The translations under genes were made by a program, and so were the position numbers. DNA of 64,000 nt from contig NZ_JAOEGU010000010.1 of assembly GCF_025583945.1 (NCBI RefSeq), positions 1 through 64,000 of the forward strand, in the 5' to 3' direction. This document shows positions 44,972-55,121 of the stretch, piece by piece. The DNA comes from Methylobacter psychrophilus. Its GTDB lineage: Bacteria; Pseudomonadota; Gammaproteobacteria; Methylococcales; Methylomonadaceae. Numbering within the stretch: the first letter of the stretch is position 1; each line of letters starts with the position of its first letter. The notes under the pieces are model-generated. The model searched no databases and was not told where the DNA came from. It saw only the letters and a program-made list of their open reading frames with translations.

Positions 44972-47116
44972 ATGTCTAACGATAAATCAGTTTTTTTAGC
45001 ACTTGCCCTCGTTGCCGGTGCCGTCAACAGTCCGGTTATGGCAGCGCCCTTGCCATGCGAAGTTAAGCTGGCACAAGCGGCAATCCCCAAAAGCGTCTAT
45101 TTTTTGCCAGAAAGTCAGGCTGCCCAGCTACAAACAACACTCATCAGTAAAGGTAGTGTTCGCTTAAAACCAGGGGGTGACTACAGTAAATCATTAACCA
45201 TAAAATTAACCTCCAATCAGGCGCTATATGGCTTGGCAGGTACAAAATTGCCAGCAGTGATTATCCCTGAAGGTACCAGCAACGCCATCTTAAGTGGTGT
45301 TAGTCCGGTAAATATCAGCTTTGAAGGCTCTACCAAACCCATCCAGGACAACTGCATTAACCGAATCAGCAATTCAAAAGTCATCGCCAATAATGTCCGG
45401 TTGGAAAACAATTTGTTTACCGACTTAAGCAATGTTGCCATTACCAGTGACACCTCTAAAACCGGCTATTTAAAAAACAATCGTTTCATACGCACCATGG
45501 TACATGGTGCTTATCCAGCAATAAATATTGCCGGTGATATTAGCAAACAATCACAAGACAACTTGTTTATCTGGACCAATATTTTAACGCCGTATGCCGA
45601 TGGTATTATTATCAACAACCAAAAAAACATTCGCTTTATTGGTCTTGATGCAGAAGGATGGAACTGGGGTAAAAAAGCTATATATCCAGGTATGATGAAC
45701 GTAGCCAATACCGATTTTTTATCGGTATTCATGGCCAACGGCGGTGATAATTACAATAAAACCGGCCAGTATTTTAATCTCGATGCCACCAACATTGTTT
45801 TGCAGGGAATGGCAATCAGTGCCACCAAAAACCCCGGCATTATTTTAGGTAATGCGGTTGAAAATCTGGTATCTATCGCTACACGCAGTATTGGACTTGA
45901 CCAATTTAATACCTCAACACAAATCATAGATATCGATAAGGATTATAAAAAATTAATTACTATCAATGCACAAACTATCCAACCGGAAAACATCACGGAT
46001 ACGGCAAAAAACATCCTTGCTGATGTTCTGCAAATCGATAAGGACAATTATGATACCTGGCAAAAACCGGTATTTAGTGCCATTCCTGATCCGGCCGGTG
46101 CAAAGTGGCAAAGCAATCTCGCTGCTAAACCGGATTCTGCGGGTACTATTCAAGCGTTAATTAATAAAAACGGCATTGCCGAGCTTAATGCCGGTATTTA
46201 CTACATCAGTAAACCATTACTGCTTAACGCAGGACAAGGCATTATCGGTGCCGGCGCTGACAAAACGGTTATTATTGCCAAATCACCCGATATCGATCTG
46301 ATCGCCGGAGTCAATCATTTGGATGTCAAAACAACAGCCACCGCTTTTGTCCTGGCTGATTTAACCTTGCAAGGCGGCCTTAACGGCATTAACCACAGCG
46401 CAGCAGGCTCAGGCCAAAGCGCTCAATACAATCAAATTACGCTGTCCCATGTCACTATTCGCAATATGGCCAATGCCGGTATTTTGCTGGATAGTATTTA
46501 TGCCTGGGATAATAATTTTATTGATCATAGCAACTTTTATCGCTGTAAAACCGGCATCAAGCAAAGACCCAACCCGAAATATGCCGGTGGTGATGAACCA
46601 GGTATGTCTTATATGGATAAAAATGTTTTTTATCAAAATCAGTTTATTGAAAATGGTATCGCCATTGACATGCAGGCAAAGCGTGCCAACAACCTTAATG
46701 CCTTCATCAATAGCCAATTCAAAAACAACCAACAAAACCTGATTATCCAAAACTCCAACTCCACCTTTTTCGCCAACAGCGTTTTTGAAACAGTATCCAC
46801 ATCTACACAACCCCTACTGGTTGGTAATAACCTGACCGGCTTCGTCAACAGCAGCTTTACCAGCAATCAACCCGGTAACGCCCTGTTTAATGGCGGCGCT
46901 TATTGTAATGATTGCAGCTTTAACAACAACACCGCAAATACTGGCGTGATTGTTGCCCCAACCAGTAAAAACAGCTACTTTGTTAACAATAATCTAAGCA
47001 ATCCAACTCCCCAACCCCTGGATACCGGTGTTGTTGTTAACAGTAACTTTACCAATGATGCCGCTATTCCCGTCATTAACCGCTTGTTCGTTAATAAAAT
47101 TGCCAAGCCTTTTTAA
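44972..47116 (+). CDS. Secreted right-handed beta-helix protein (pectin-lyase-like)
   Basis: The 714-residue protein has a signal peptide (SVFLALALVAGAVNSPVMA then APLP). The body shows parallel beta-helix repeats rich in Asn and Gly (FANSVFETVSTSTQPLLVGN, FVNSSFTSNQPGNALFNGGA, NNNTANTGVIVAPTSKNSYF). The middle has a pectate-lyase-like start (LLLNAGQGIIGAGADKTVII). It may bind or modify an extracellular polysaccharide; catalytic residues are not identifiable. Start ATG 44972 has AAGGAAA nine bases upstream; an open frame back to 44807 lacks support. A second copy in inverse orientation begins at 63733. It is the first gene on the left of EPS locus D. Confidence 0.8.
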   Translation: MSNDKSVFLALALVAGAVNSPVMAAPLPCEVKLAQAAIPKSVYFLPESQAAQLQTTLISKGSVRLKPGGDYSKSLTIKLTSNQALYGLAGTKLPAVIIPEGTSNAILSGVSPVNISFEGSTKPIQDNCINRISNSKVIANNVRLENNLFTDLSNVAITSDTSKTGYLKNNRFIRTMVHGAYPAINIAGDISKQSQDNLFIWTNILTPYADGIIINNQKNIRFIGLDAEGWNWGKKAIYPGMMNVANTDFLSVFMANGGDNYNKTGQYFNLDATNIVLQGMAISATKNPGIILGNAVENLVSIATRSIGLDQFNTSTQIIDIDKDYKKLITINAQTIQPENITDTAKNILADVLQIDKDNYDTWQKPVFSAIPDPAGAKWQSNLAAKPDSAGTIQALINKNGIAELNAGIYYISKPLLLNAGQGIIGAGADKTVIIAKSPDIDLIAGVNHLDVKTTATAFVLADLTLQGGLNGINHSAAGSGQSAQYNQITLSHVTIRNMANAGILLDSIYAWDNNFIDHSNFYRCKTGIKQRPNPKYAGGDEPGMSYMDKNVFYQNQFIENGIAIDMQAKRANNLNAFINSQFKNNQQNLIIQNSNSTFFANSVFETVSTSTQPLLVGNNLTGFVNSSFTSNQPGNALFNGGAYCNDCSFNNNTANTGVIVAPTSKNSYFVNNNLSNPTPQPLDTGVVVNSNFTNDAAIPVINRLFVNKIAKPF

Positions 47117-47119
47117 CGA

Positions 47120-47222
47120 CTATACTTTCTAAAAGTAAAATTTATTACTAATTATTTTAAGCCTGTACAGATAATATCCCTTTGAAAGATATTATCTGTC
47201 AGCATAAAAATCATTTATCTGA
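47120..47222. repeat. MITE-like palindromic repeat, copy f (diverged)
   Basis: CTATACTTTCTAAAAGTAAA start, hairpin 47167-47199 (ACAGATAATATC pairing with GATATTATCTGT), and ATCATTTATCTGAG end. It lies directly downstream of the beta-helix gene, as copy g does beside the second beta-helix gene. Confidence 0.75.
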
Positions 47223-47230
47223 GCAGCACT

Positions 47231-48451
47231 ATGATAATTATCAGCCACCCAACCGGTAATCAGAACTTTAGAAATGCGGCCGAGGCATTTTTTAAAGAAA
47301 ATCTTTTAGCCAAAGCATTTACAACTATAGTCTGGAATAAGGACTCTGTTGTTGCCGGTCTATTGCCTGACAGTTTAACCAACGAGCTTGCCAAACGCAG
47401 TTATACGGCAATTCCATCAAATCTCGTTTCTGCTTACCCCTACCGGGAACTGGGTCGGTTACTGGCAAAAAAAATGCACCGGAAAGCCTTGATTAAGCAT
47501 AACACCGGAATTTTTTCGGTCGATAAAGTTTATCGTAGTTTTGATAAGCATGTTGCCAAACAAATATCCAAACTGGCCAACATAAACCAGGTTTATTGTT
47601 ATGAAGACGGGGCTTTAGAGAGCTTTAAGGTTGCAAAAAGCCTGGGTATTGAAACAATATATGAACTACCTATTGGCTATTGGCGGGCAGCACAACAAAT
47701 ATTGGGAGAAGAAGCTCAATTAAAACCGGAATGGGCAAATACTATTCTGTCGACTAAAGACAATGCCGAGAAACTAGCACGTAAAGATCAAGAAATCGGT
47801 TTGGCAGACAAAATAATTGTACCCAGTCAATTTGTAGCCGATACGCTTAAATTATTCGAAGATGATTTAAGCAAAAAAATACAAATAGTCCCTTACGGCG
47901 GCCCCCCCTCTGTAGAAGCGATTAATCCAACAATCAATAAAAAACTCAAGGTACTATTTGTCGGCGGCTTAAGTCAACGTAAAGGACTATCCTATTTGTT
48001 TGATGCTATCGGCCTGTTAAAAGGTAGCGTTGAGCTAACCGTTATCGGCCACAAGGTTAATAATGATTGCGCAATACTTAATCAAGAATTACTCAAACAT
48101 CGCTATATCCCTGCCTTAACCCATAAAGACGTTCTTCAGGAAATGTATAATCATGATGTTTTAGTGTTCCCGTCATTATTTGAAGGCTTTGGCTTGGTAA
48201 TATTGGAGGCAATGGCCCAAGGCATTCCGGTTATTACTACCGCCAATGCCGGACCGGGAGACGCTGTTATTGATGGTAAAAACGGTTATCTTATACCTAT
48301 CCGTTCTCATGAAATTGTTGCCGAAAAAATCAAGACTCTTGCCGATAACCCTGATCTGTTGCACAACATGAAATTGGCGGCGTTGGAACAGGCAAAAAAA
48401 TCCTCATGGGCGCTTTATCAAAAAATGTTGGTGAGCCGTGTTATTGATTAA
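47231..48451 (+). CDS. Family 4 glycosyltransferase (GT-B)
   Basis: The 406-residue enzyme has the Glycos_transf_1 domain KVLFVGGLSQRKGLSYLFDA, and FPSLFEGFGLVILEAMAQGI with the E-x7-E pair. DAVIDGKNGYLIP follows. The N-terminal half (YCYEDGALESFKVAKSLGIE, ADKIIVPSQFVADTLKLFED) is of the GT-B acceptor type. The start is the ATG at 47231 with no close ribosome site other than GAG upstream. It overlaps the next gene by 14 bp. First gene of the second EPS locus after the MITE. Confidence 0.88.
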   Translation: MIIISHPTGNQNFRNAAEAFFKENLLAKAFTTIVWNKDSVVAGLLPDSLTNELAKRSYTAIPSNLVSAYPYRELGRLLAKKMHRKALIKHNTGIFSVDKVYRSFDKHVAKQISKLANINQVYCYEDGALESFKVAKSLGIETIYELPIGYWRAAQQILGEEAQLKPEWANTILSTKDNAEKLARKDQEIGLADKIIVPSQFVADTLKLFEDDLSKKIQIVPYGGPPSVEAINPTINKKLKVLFVGGLSQRKGLSYLFDAIGLLKGSVELTVIGHKVNNDCAILNQELLKHRYIPALTHKDVLQEMYNHDVLVFPSLFEGFGLVILEAMAQGIPVITTANAGPGDAVIDGKNGYLIPIRSHEIVAEKIKTLADNPDLLHNMKLAALEQAKKSSWALYQKMLVSRVID

Positions 48452-49883
48452 TAATCACAAGCTTGGCATTAATAATACAAACGAAATATCGGCCGCAGCA
48501 GCGATAAAAGAGAAAGCCAGAACAAGCATTATTAAATATGTTTTTCTGGTCTATTGGCTACTGATTTTTGAAGGCGCTTTGCGAAAATGGGTATTCCCTG
48601 AATACCAGCAAATCATTTTCTTTTTACGCGACCCTATCGTTTTATTGATTTATGTTATTGCCCTTCGTCATAGAATAGTGACTCGGGATGGCTTGCTAAC
48701 TGCCGGGCTTCTCATCTCTTTTGTCTTTATGGCATTGGTTTTTCTGCAGATCGTTACTGTCAAAATGAACGTGTTGACCTTGATTTATGGCTGGCGGATG
48801 TATTTTTTTTATTTGCCCTTAGTCTTTGTTATTAAAGATACTTTTCATCAAGCAGATATATTTAAATTATTTCGTCAAACCCTATACATCAGCATTCCCA
48901 TATCCGCACTGGTTTATTTTCAGTTTATTTCGCCTAGGGACAGCTATATTAATGACGCTTATGGAACAGGCAATGCTTTTGTGGTTACCGGAACTAGAGT
49001 AAGAACAACAGGTACATTTACCTTTGTCATTGGGCAGTTTATGTTTACCGGAAGCATACTCACCATGATGATATTTTGCTGGCTGCATAAAGCCCGCTAT
49101 GCCTTACTCAGCCTGCCCTGGTTACTGCTATGTACCGGCACCACTTTGGCCATTTTATTGTTATCCGGTAGCAGAACGGCCTTTTTTATGACCGGTTTAA
49201 TTGTTACATGTACTTTTTTTGGCATGATGATGACCCGGGATACAAAGCTTAAGTTTACCGGCACGCTCCTTATTGTTTTTTTGTTATTGATAGCGACGGT
49301 CATGTTTTTAGGGCCATTAAGAGATTCATTCGATGCCATCACCACTCGTTTTGATGAGGCGAAGTCTTCAGAAGGTAGCGTTATAATGAGGGCACTAGGG
49401 CCAATACTTGGCTTTGGACAACATATAACAACAAGTCCTGTTATCGGCTATGGAATAGGGTTTGGTACTGGAGGTGGATCTAGCCTTGCAACAGGTAAAG
49501 CTCAAATGGTTTTAGCAGAGGATGAATGGTCAAGAATTATTCAAGAAGTAGGCCCTGGTTTTGGACTGGTTTATATTTTTTATAGAGCTATTTTTACGTT
49601 TTTATTATTTAAACAGGCCATAAAAAGTGCACGTAATGACAATAATATTCTGCCCATGATGTTATTGGGCTTTATCGGTTTTTATATTTTTATCGGGCAA
49701 GTAACTACTCAGGGAACAATGCAAGGGTATTGCTGGATTTTTGTCGGTCTGGTGATGGCAGCTAGCAAACCACCACAACGAACAGAATTAATACCGCAAA
49801 AGCCAGAAATACCTTACCCCAATATTGTTCATAACAATCAGCGATTGGCTAACCTGAAAATAACCCAAGCCACTGAAGACTAA
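48438..49883 (+). CDS. O-antigen ligase/polymerase-like membrane protein (Wzy candidate)
   Basis: The 481-residue protein has about eleven membrane segments, with the periplasmic loop RDSFDAITTRFDEAKSSEGS followed by SPVIGYGIGFGTGGG, the Wzy_C/O-antigen ligase pattern. The start is GTG at 48438, inside the end of the preceding glycosyltransferase gene. An alternative start is the TTG two codons on. With the flippase gene 4 bp downstream it gives this locus its own polymerisation machinery. Confidence 0.8.
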   Translation: MLLINNHKLGINNTNEISAAAAIKEKARTSIIKYVFLVYWLLIFEGALRKWVFPEYQQIIFFLRDPIVLLIYVIALRHRIVTRDGLLTAGLLISFVFMALVFLQIVTVKMNVLTLIYGWRMYFFYLPLVFVIKDTFHQADIFKLFRQTLYISIPISALVYFQFISPRDSYINDAYGTGNAFVVTGTRVRTTGTFTFVIGQFMFTGSILTMMIFCWLHKARYALLSLPWLLLCTGTTLAILLLSGSRTAFFMTGLIVTCTFFGMMMTRDTKLKFTGTLLIVFLLLIATVMFLGPLRDSFDAITTRFDEAKSSEGSVIMRALGPILGFGQHITTSPVIGYGIGFGTGGGSSLATGKAQMVLAEDEWSRIIQEVGPGFGLVYIFYRAIFTFLLFKQAIKSARNDNNILPMMLLGFIGFYIFIGQVTTQGTMQGYCWIFVGLVMAASKPPQRTELIPQKPEIPYPNIVHNNQRLANLKITQATED

Positions 49884-49887
49884 TATT

Positions 49888-51156
49888 GTGCTAATTAAAT
49901 TAACCAAATTTTTCTTCGGCTCGGTCGTTGCACAAGGTCTTGGTGCCGTTGCCGGTCTATTGCTCGCACGCTGGATGACAATCGAAGACTATGCCATCTT
50001 TACTGTGATGATGGTGATTACCGGTGCCATGTCAGTATTGACCAAAGGCGGCGTTAATTTGGGCTTTAGCGCCATCGTTGGTCGCACCTGGCCGAACCGA
50101 ACCCGTGCAACGCAGGCGCTTAATGCCGCCATGAAGGAACGGCGTATTATTTCACTATGGGTACTACCACCGCTGTTGCTGGTGGCAGGATGGTTATTAC
50201 TCAGAAACCATGCGACACCCGAATTGATTGCCGGGTTGTTGGTTTTACTTCTGTTGCAATGGGAATTTGATATGCGTACTCGCGTGGTTGATCAGATACT
50301 CATGTTTGCCAACCGCGCTGCTATTACGCAGGCGTTGGATGCTGTTCTGGCCTTATTAAGAGTACTGGGCGTACTTGGCCTGTATTTTTATGCTCTATTA
50401 CAACCATTAGGCGTTGTTGCTCTGGGAGTTGTAGGTGCAGGCTTGCGCATTCCGTTTATTGGCCGCTGGATAAGACAAGAACTACCTAAAAAAAACATTA
50501 TCAGCAGCATTGAAGATCGTGCCGAAATAAGACGCATCACCCGACGACAACTGCCTCTGGAAGTGTTTTTTGTGCTGCAATCGCAAATCGTATTGGCCAT
50601 TTTGGCCTGGTATGCGGCCACTGACCAAACTGCCTCCATTGGTGCACTGGGTCGTATTGGCCAGTTGTTGTTGCCGATACAAGCCGTAGTACAAGCATTT
50701 GGCATTCCTCGTTTTAGTAGCGCCAAACAACATATATTCCGTGATTGGTTGTTATGGTCAGCCGTAGGCGGCTTACCAGGTTTTGGACTTGTCGTGATCG
50801 CCTATTTTTCCCCGGCCATGCTGTTGTTTTTAATTGGCCCCCACTATGCCAATCTGCATTACGAATTGCTGATTGGCACCCTAGGTATGGCAGCAGCAGC
50901 AGCAGTAGCCAATGCCTGGAAATTACTTGCCCACCGTGGCTGGAATCACCGTGCCTGGTTGCAGGTACCGGTGGTACTGATCTGGTGCGTAACTGCCCCG
51001 CTGTTTCTTGACTTAACCAAACTTGATCAGGTGCTATGGTTTCAGGCAGGTTTTCCGCTGGGTCTGTGTGTCGTGATATTTTTTGAATTGATTGCGGCTC
51101 ATTACCGAGGAGATTTATCCAACATGGCCATCGCTAATTTACCAAAGGAACGCTAA
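49888..51156 (+). CDS. Oligosaccharide flippase (Wzx-like, MOP superfamily)
   Basis: The 422-residue membrane protein has the flippase start LTKFFFGSVVAQGLGAVAGL followed by LLARWMTIEDYAIFTVMMVI and about twelve helices. It should move lipid-linked repeat units across the inner membrane. Unlike the flippase of the other locus it has no extra C-terminal domain. The start is GTG at 49888. The stop abuts the next ATG (TAAATG). Confidence 0.85.
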   Translation: MLIKLTKFFFGSVVAQGLGAVAGLLLARWMTIEDYAIFTVMMVITGAMSVLTKGGVNLGFSAIVGRTWPNRTRATQALNAAMKERRIISLWVLPPLLLVAGWLLLRNHATPELIAGLLVLLLLQWEFDMRTRVVDQILMFANRAAITQALDAVLALLRVLGVLGLYFYALLQPLGVVALGVVGAGLRIPFIGRWIRQELPKKNIISSIEDRAEIRRITRRQLPLEVFFVLQSQIVLAILAWYAATDQTASIGALGRIGQLLLPIQAVVQAFGIPRFSSAKQHIFRDWLLWSAVGGLPGFGLVVIAYFSPAMLLFLIGPHYANLHYELLIGTLGMAAAAAVANAWKLLAHRGWNHRAWLQVPVVLIWCVTAPLFLDLTKLDQVLWFQAGFPLGLCVVIFFELIAAHYRGDLSNMAIANLPKER

Positions 51157-52128
51157 ATGACTAATACCTTAACCGTCAGCATCATAATACCCACTTACCG
51201 GCGTCTGGATATTTTGATCCAATGCCTGCAAGGCGTTTATGCCATGGAGCAACAACCTAACCAAGTACTGGTAATTTACCGCCCTGATGATGACCTGGAA
51301 ACAGGCCGTTGGCTAAATGAAGTTGCCTGCCCTGCTTATTCGACGCTACAACTTGTCCCGGTATTTAAACCTGGACAAATTGCAGCCATGAATGCTGGTC
51401 TGGAAATCGCTGTATCCGATATTATCACCATCATTGATGACGATGCAGTACCCCACCCCGATTGGTTAAGCCGTTTACTACCACATTTTGATGATATCAA
51501 TGTCGGTGCAGCCGGTGGACGGGATATTGTGGATGGCCATCCACCCGTCAAAGAAACCACCCAGGCAGGCTATATTGATTTCTGGGGTAATGTCATTGGT
51601 AATCATCATACTGTCGTTGGTGATGCGCGTGAAGTCGAAACCATTAAAGGCTGTAACTGGGCAGTACGCCGCTCCACACTCGGCACTTTACATTTTGACG
51701 AACGTTTACTCGGTAAAGGTGCCCAAATAGCTAATGAATCATGGTTTTGCCTGAATCTTAGGCACCAAGGCTGGAAGATAATACTTGATCCCAATGCTAT
51801 CGTAGATCACTATCCCGCTCCACAACTTGATATTCAGCGTGGTAGCTGGAATAAACAAAAATGTTATGAACAGGCTTACAATGTAACCGCAACACAACTT
51901 GCGTATTATCCATGGCATTTAAAACTACGTTACTTTATTTTTCAATTGGTTGTAGGAAAGCGTTATTGCCCTGGTGTCTATTATATTTTACACGGCCTTT
52001 TAAAACGGCCCCGCGTATTACCAGAAATACTAATGGGGGGATGGTCAGGATTTTTCCAAGGCTGGCAAATGGCTAAGGAATTTAATCGCAATCCACCAGG
52101 AATACCAAATATTTTACCCACTACCTGA
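51157..52128 (+). CDS. Family 2 glycosyltransferase
   Basis: This 323-residue GT-A enzyme has VSIIIPTYRRLDILIQCLQG, ITIIDDDAVPHPDWLSRLLP (DxD site) and KGCNWAVRRSTLGTLHFDER as acceptor motif. GAQIANESWFCLNLRHQGWK carries the later acidic motif. AAGGA precedes the ATG at 51157, which follows the flippase stop directly. Sugar unknown. Confidence 0.88.
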   Translation: MTNTLTVSIIIPTYRRLDILIQCLQGVYAMEQQPNQVLVIYRPDDDLETGRWLNEVACPAYSTLQLVPVFKPGQIAAMNAGLEIAVSDIITIIDDDAVPHPDWLSRLLPHFDDINVGAAGGRDIVDGHPPVKETTQAGYIDFWGNVIGNHHTVVGDAREVETIKGCNWAVRRSTLGTLHFDERLLGKGAQIANESWFCLNLRHQGWKIILDPNAIVDHYPAPQLDIQRGSWNKQKCYEQAYNVTATQLAYYPWHLKLRYFIFQLVVGKRYCPGVYYILHGLLKRPRVLPEILMGGWSGFFQGWQMAKEFNRNPPGIPNILPTT

Positions 52129-52164
52129 TGTTATCGTTACTCAAAAATATTAGTTAATTTAATA

Positions 52165-53289
52165 ATGAAAATACTACTTGTCGGAAATTATTTACCAGAT
52201 AATCAACAAAGTATGGGGCGCTTTGCTGAATTACTCCGAGACAAATTACTTGAGAAAAACATCAAGGTAGCATTGATAACACCTTGCAATGTATTTTTAC
52301 GACTGCCTTTCTTAACGGGTAGCCTAAAAAAATGGTTGGCTTATATTGATAAATATATTTTATTTCCGGCTTTATTAAGATGGAAAGCCAAGTCCCATGA
52401 TGTCGTACATATTTGCGACCATTCAAACTCACCTTATGCCCGCTTTACCGGTAACAAACCTACCCTGATAACTTGTCATGATATGTTGGCTATCAGGGGA
52501 GCCATGAACGACTTTGATTATTGTCCTGCCACAGCAACTGGTAAATTATTACAAAAATGGATACTAAGTTCATTTGCTTATGCGGAATTACTGGTTTGTG
52601 ATTCTCAATTTACCATGAATGATGTTCTTAAACTGACTGATCGCGATAAAAGCACGGTCACCGTAAATCATCTGGGGTTAAGTTTTAATTATCGGATTAT
52701 CAATAAGGAGACTGCTACTGAACTTTTGGCTTCAATTCCAGAATTTCGCCAAGATATTCCTTACTTAATCAACGTAGGCTCAAGTATTACCCGTAAAAAC
52801 AGAGAAGCGGTTATTCGTATTTTTGCCGGTTATCAACAACGCATCAATTCCATTCTGGTTTTTGCCGGTGCTCCGTTAACCACCGAACAAAAAATACTGG
52901 TAGAGCAATTGGGTATCAAAGATAAAGTCATTGAAGTACTTAGGCCGAGCAATGATCAATTAATGGCGCTATATAACAGGGCTCAGGCTTTGTTGTTCCC
53001 GTCAATAGGTGAAGGCTTTGGCTGGCCAGCCATTGAAGCTCAAGCTTGTGGTTGTCCGGTTGTTTCCAGCAGTTCCGGCTCTTTAGCAGAAGTCACCGGA
53101 GACGGAGGTATTGTACTTGAGTACACCGATGAGCAAGGCATGCTTGATGCACTGATAAAAATCAGTGCCGATGATCGCTTTAGAAATGAGCTTATCCAAC
53201 GTGGGCTGGAAAATATTTCACGCTTTAACATCGATCGAATGATTGATCGCTATATTAGCCTGTATCAACAACTTGCATCTACCCTATGA
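52165..53289 (+). CDS. Family 4 glycosyltransferase (GT-B)
   Basis: The 374-residue enzyme has KILLVGNYLPDNQQSMGRFA at the N-terminus and IGEGFGWPAIEAQACGCPVV with GSLAEVTGDGGIVLE in the donor domain. VGSSITRKNREAVIRIFAGY marks the start of that domain. The start is the ATG at 52165; the stop overlaps the next ATG (ATGA at 53286). Confidence 0.88.
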   Translation: MKILLVGNYLPDNQQSMGRFAELLRDKLLEKNIKVALITPCNVFLRLPFLTGSLKKWLAYIDKYILFPALLRWKAKSHDVVHICDHSNSPYARFTGNKPTLITCHDMLAIRGAMNDFDYCPATATGKLLQKWILSSFAYAELLVCDSQFTMNDVLKLTDRDKSTVTVNHLGLSFNYRIINKETATELLASIPEFRQDIPYLINVGSSITRKNREAVIRIFAGYQQRINSILVFAGAPLTTEQKILVEQLGIKDKVIEVLRPSNDQLMALYNRAQALLFPSIGEGFGWPAIEAQACGCPVVSSSSGSLAEVTGDGGIVLEYTDEQGMLDALIKISADDRFRNELIQRGLENISRFNIDRMIDRYISLYQQLASTL

Positions 53290-53960
53290 AAAAAATACTT
53301 AGCCTGCTGATTATCCCTTTGCCTTGGTTTTTGAAGAGACTACTTTATAAGCTGTTTTTTAAATATGAGTTGCATCCAACCAGTCGTATTGGTTTGTCAT
53401 GGGTTATGGTTGATAACTTGTCATTAGCCCAAGATGCCAAGATCGGTAATCTTAATGTTATAAAAGGACTAAACAACCTTCAACTTGGGGAGCGCTCACG
53501 CATTGGTAGCTTAAACTGGATTACAGCTTTCCCTCTCAATACCAACAGCCCACATTTTCAACATGAAATTGGTCAAAGAATGCCTGAACTGGTTTTGGGT
53601 GAACATACCGCCATTACTAACCGACATCTCATTGATTGTACCAACCGTATTGAAATTAAACGATTTACAACCTTTGCCGGTTTTAGGTCGACTGTTTTAA
53701 CCCACAGTATTGATCTTAAAACATGTAGGCAAGCTTCCAAACCCATTACCATTGGCGAGTATTGCTTTATCGGTACGGGCTGTATTTTATTGGGGGGAAC
53801 CATTATCCCTGATAATAGCGTTTTAGCGGCTGGCTCCACTATCACTAGCCCAATGGATAACACTTACAGTTTATATGGCGGAACACCTGCAAAATTTATC
53901 AAGAGCCTTGAAAAGGAAGATTTACATTATTTCAAGCGTACAACCGGCTTCATTTATTAA
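53286..53960 (+). CDS. Left-handed beta-helix acyltransferase
   Basis: The 224-residue protein has hexapeptide-repeat sequence toward the C-terminus (ITIGEYCFIGTGCILLGGTI, IPDNSVLAAGSTITSPMDNT) and begins with an amphipathic stretch (SLLIIPLPWFLKRLLYKLFF) that may lie on the membrane. It probably O-acetylates a sugar of the second EPS. ATGA overlap with the preceding glycosyltransferase indicates coupled translation. Confidence 0.8.
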   Translation: MKKILSLLIIPLPWFLKRLLYKLFFKYELHPTSRIGLSWVMVDNLSLAQDAKIGNLNVIKGLNNLQLGERSRIGSLNWITAFPLNTNSPHFQHEIGQRMPELVLGEHTAITNRHLIDCTNRIEIKRFTTFAGFRSTVLTHSIDLKTCRQASKPITIGEYCFIGTGCILLGGTIIPDNSVLAAGSTITSPMDNTYSLYGGTPAKFIKSLEKEDLHYFKRTTGFIY

Positions 53961-53969
53961 GCTTACATT

Positions 53970-55121
53970 ATGAAAATCCTGCGTATTATCCGCTCAGTCA
54001 ATCCCGAAGGTGGCGGGCCTATTGAAGGTGTCAGACAGCTTTCCGACATTATGCAAAATCAGGGGCACAGTGTCGAAATTGTCAGCCTGGATGCGCCTGA
54101 TGCGCCTTGGGTTATCGACTGCCCATTAACCGTGCATGCCATGGGGCCGGGGAAAGGCACTTATGGTTATAGCAACAAACTAAAACCCTGGTTGCTGGCT
54201 AATGTTGAAGATTATGATGCAGTTATTATTAATGGCATCTGGCAATATCATGGTTTTGCTGCCCATAGCGCTCTTAAAAGCTTGAACAAACCATATTACC
54301 TGTTTACCCACGGTATGTTGGACCCCTGGTTTAAGCGTACTTATCCTCTAAAACATCTTAAAAAATGGTTATATTGGCTGTGGGCAGAATATCGGGTAAT
54401 ACGCGATGCAAGGCGGGTAATTTTCACTTGTGAAGATGAACGTTTGTTGGCAAAACAATCATTTTGGTTATACAAAGCCAATGAAGCCGTCACTGCTTAT
54501 GGCGTAGCTAACCCACCTGCAAATGGGGTAGAACTGGCGGCTCAATTTCTAACTCAATATCCACAACTCCAAGGCAAACGCCTTGCCTTATACCTCAGTC
54601 GTATTCATGTAAAAAAAGGCTGTGATTTATTGATTGAAGCCTTTGCCAAAGTAGCCAAGCACGATAAAAGCCTTCATTTGGTGATGGCGGGGCCTGATCA
54701 AATTGGCTGGGTAGCTAAACTGCAAGCGCAAGCAGAAGCCTTGAGCATTGCCGACCGTATTACCTGGCCGGGTATGTTGCAGGGCGAGATGAAATGGGGT
54801 GCGTTTTATGCGGCAGAGGTTTTTGTGTTGCCTTCGCATCAAGAGAATTTTGGTATAGTGGTAGCCGAGGCTTTGGCCTGCGGCAAACCGGTTTTAATCA
54901 GTAATAAAGTCAATATATGGCGTGAAATTGCAGCCGATGGAGCCGGCTTGGTTGCCGATGATACCTTGGCAGGCACCGATGATCTGTTGCAGCGTTGGTT
55001 GGCTATGAGTGAAGAAACCTTTGCCGCGATGCAGGCAAAAACCATTCCCTGCTTTCAAAATCGTTTTCATGTGCAACGTGCTGCAGAGCGGTTGATCGAA
55101 ATTATTAGGGAAAGTTTATGA
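53970..55121 (+). CDS. Family 4 glycosyltransferase (GT-B)
   Basis: The 383-residue enzyme begins MKILRIIRSVNPEGGGPIEG, with VRQLSDIM. FTHGMLDPWFKRTYPLKHLK is an acceptor-domain motif shared with 4116-5255. The donor domain has LYLSRIHVKKGCDLLIEAFA and PSHQENFGIVVAEALACGKP (E-x7-E). The ATG at 53970 is 9 bp after the acyltransferase stop; the stop overlaps the next gene (ATGA at 55118). Confidence 0.9.
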   Translation: MKILRIIRSVNPEGGGPIEGVRQLSDIMQNQGHSVEIVSLDAPDAPWVIDCPLTVHAMGPGKGTYGYSNKLKPWLLANVEDYDAVIINGIWQYHGFAAHSALKSLNKPYYLFTHGMLDPWFKRTYPLKHLKKWLYWLWAEYRVIRDARRVIFTCEDERLLAKQSFWLYKANEAVTAYGVANPPANGVELAAQFLTQYPQLQGKRLALYLSRIHVKKGCDLLIEAFAKVAKHDKSLHLVMAGPDQIGWVAKLQAQAEALSIADRITWPGMLQGEMKWGAFYAAEVFVLPSHQENFGIVVAEALACGKPVLISNKVNIWREIAADGAGLVADDTLAGTDDLLQRWLAMSEETFAAMQAKTIPCFQNRFHVQRAAERLIEIIRESL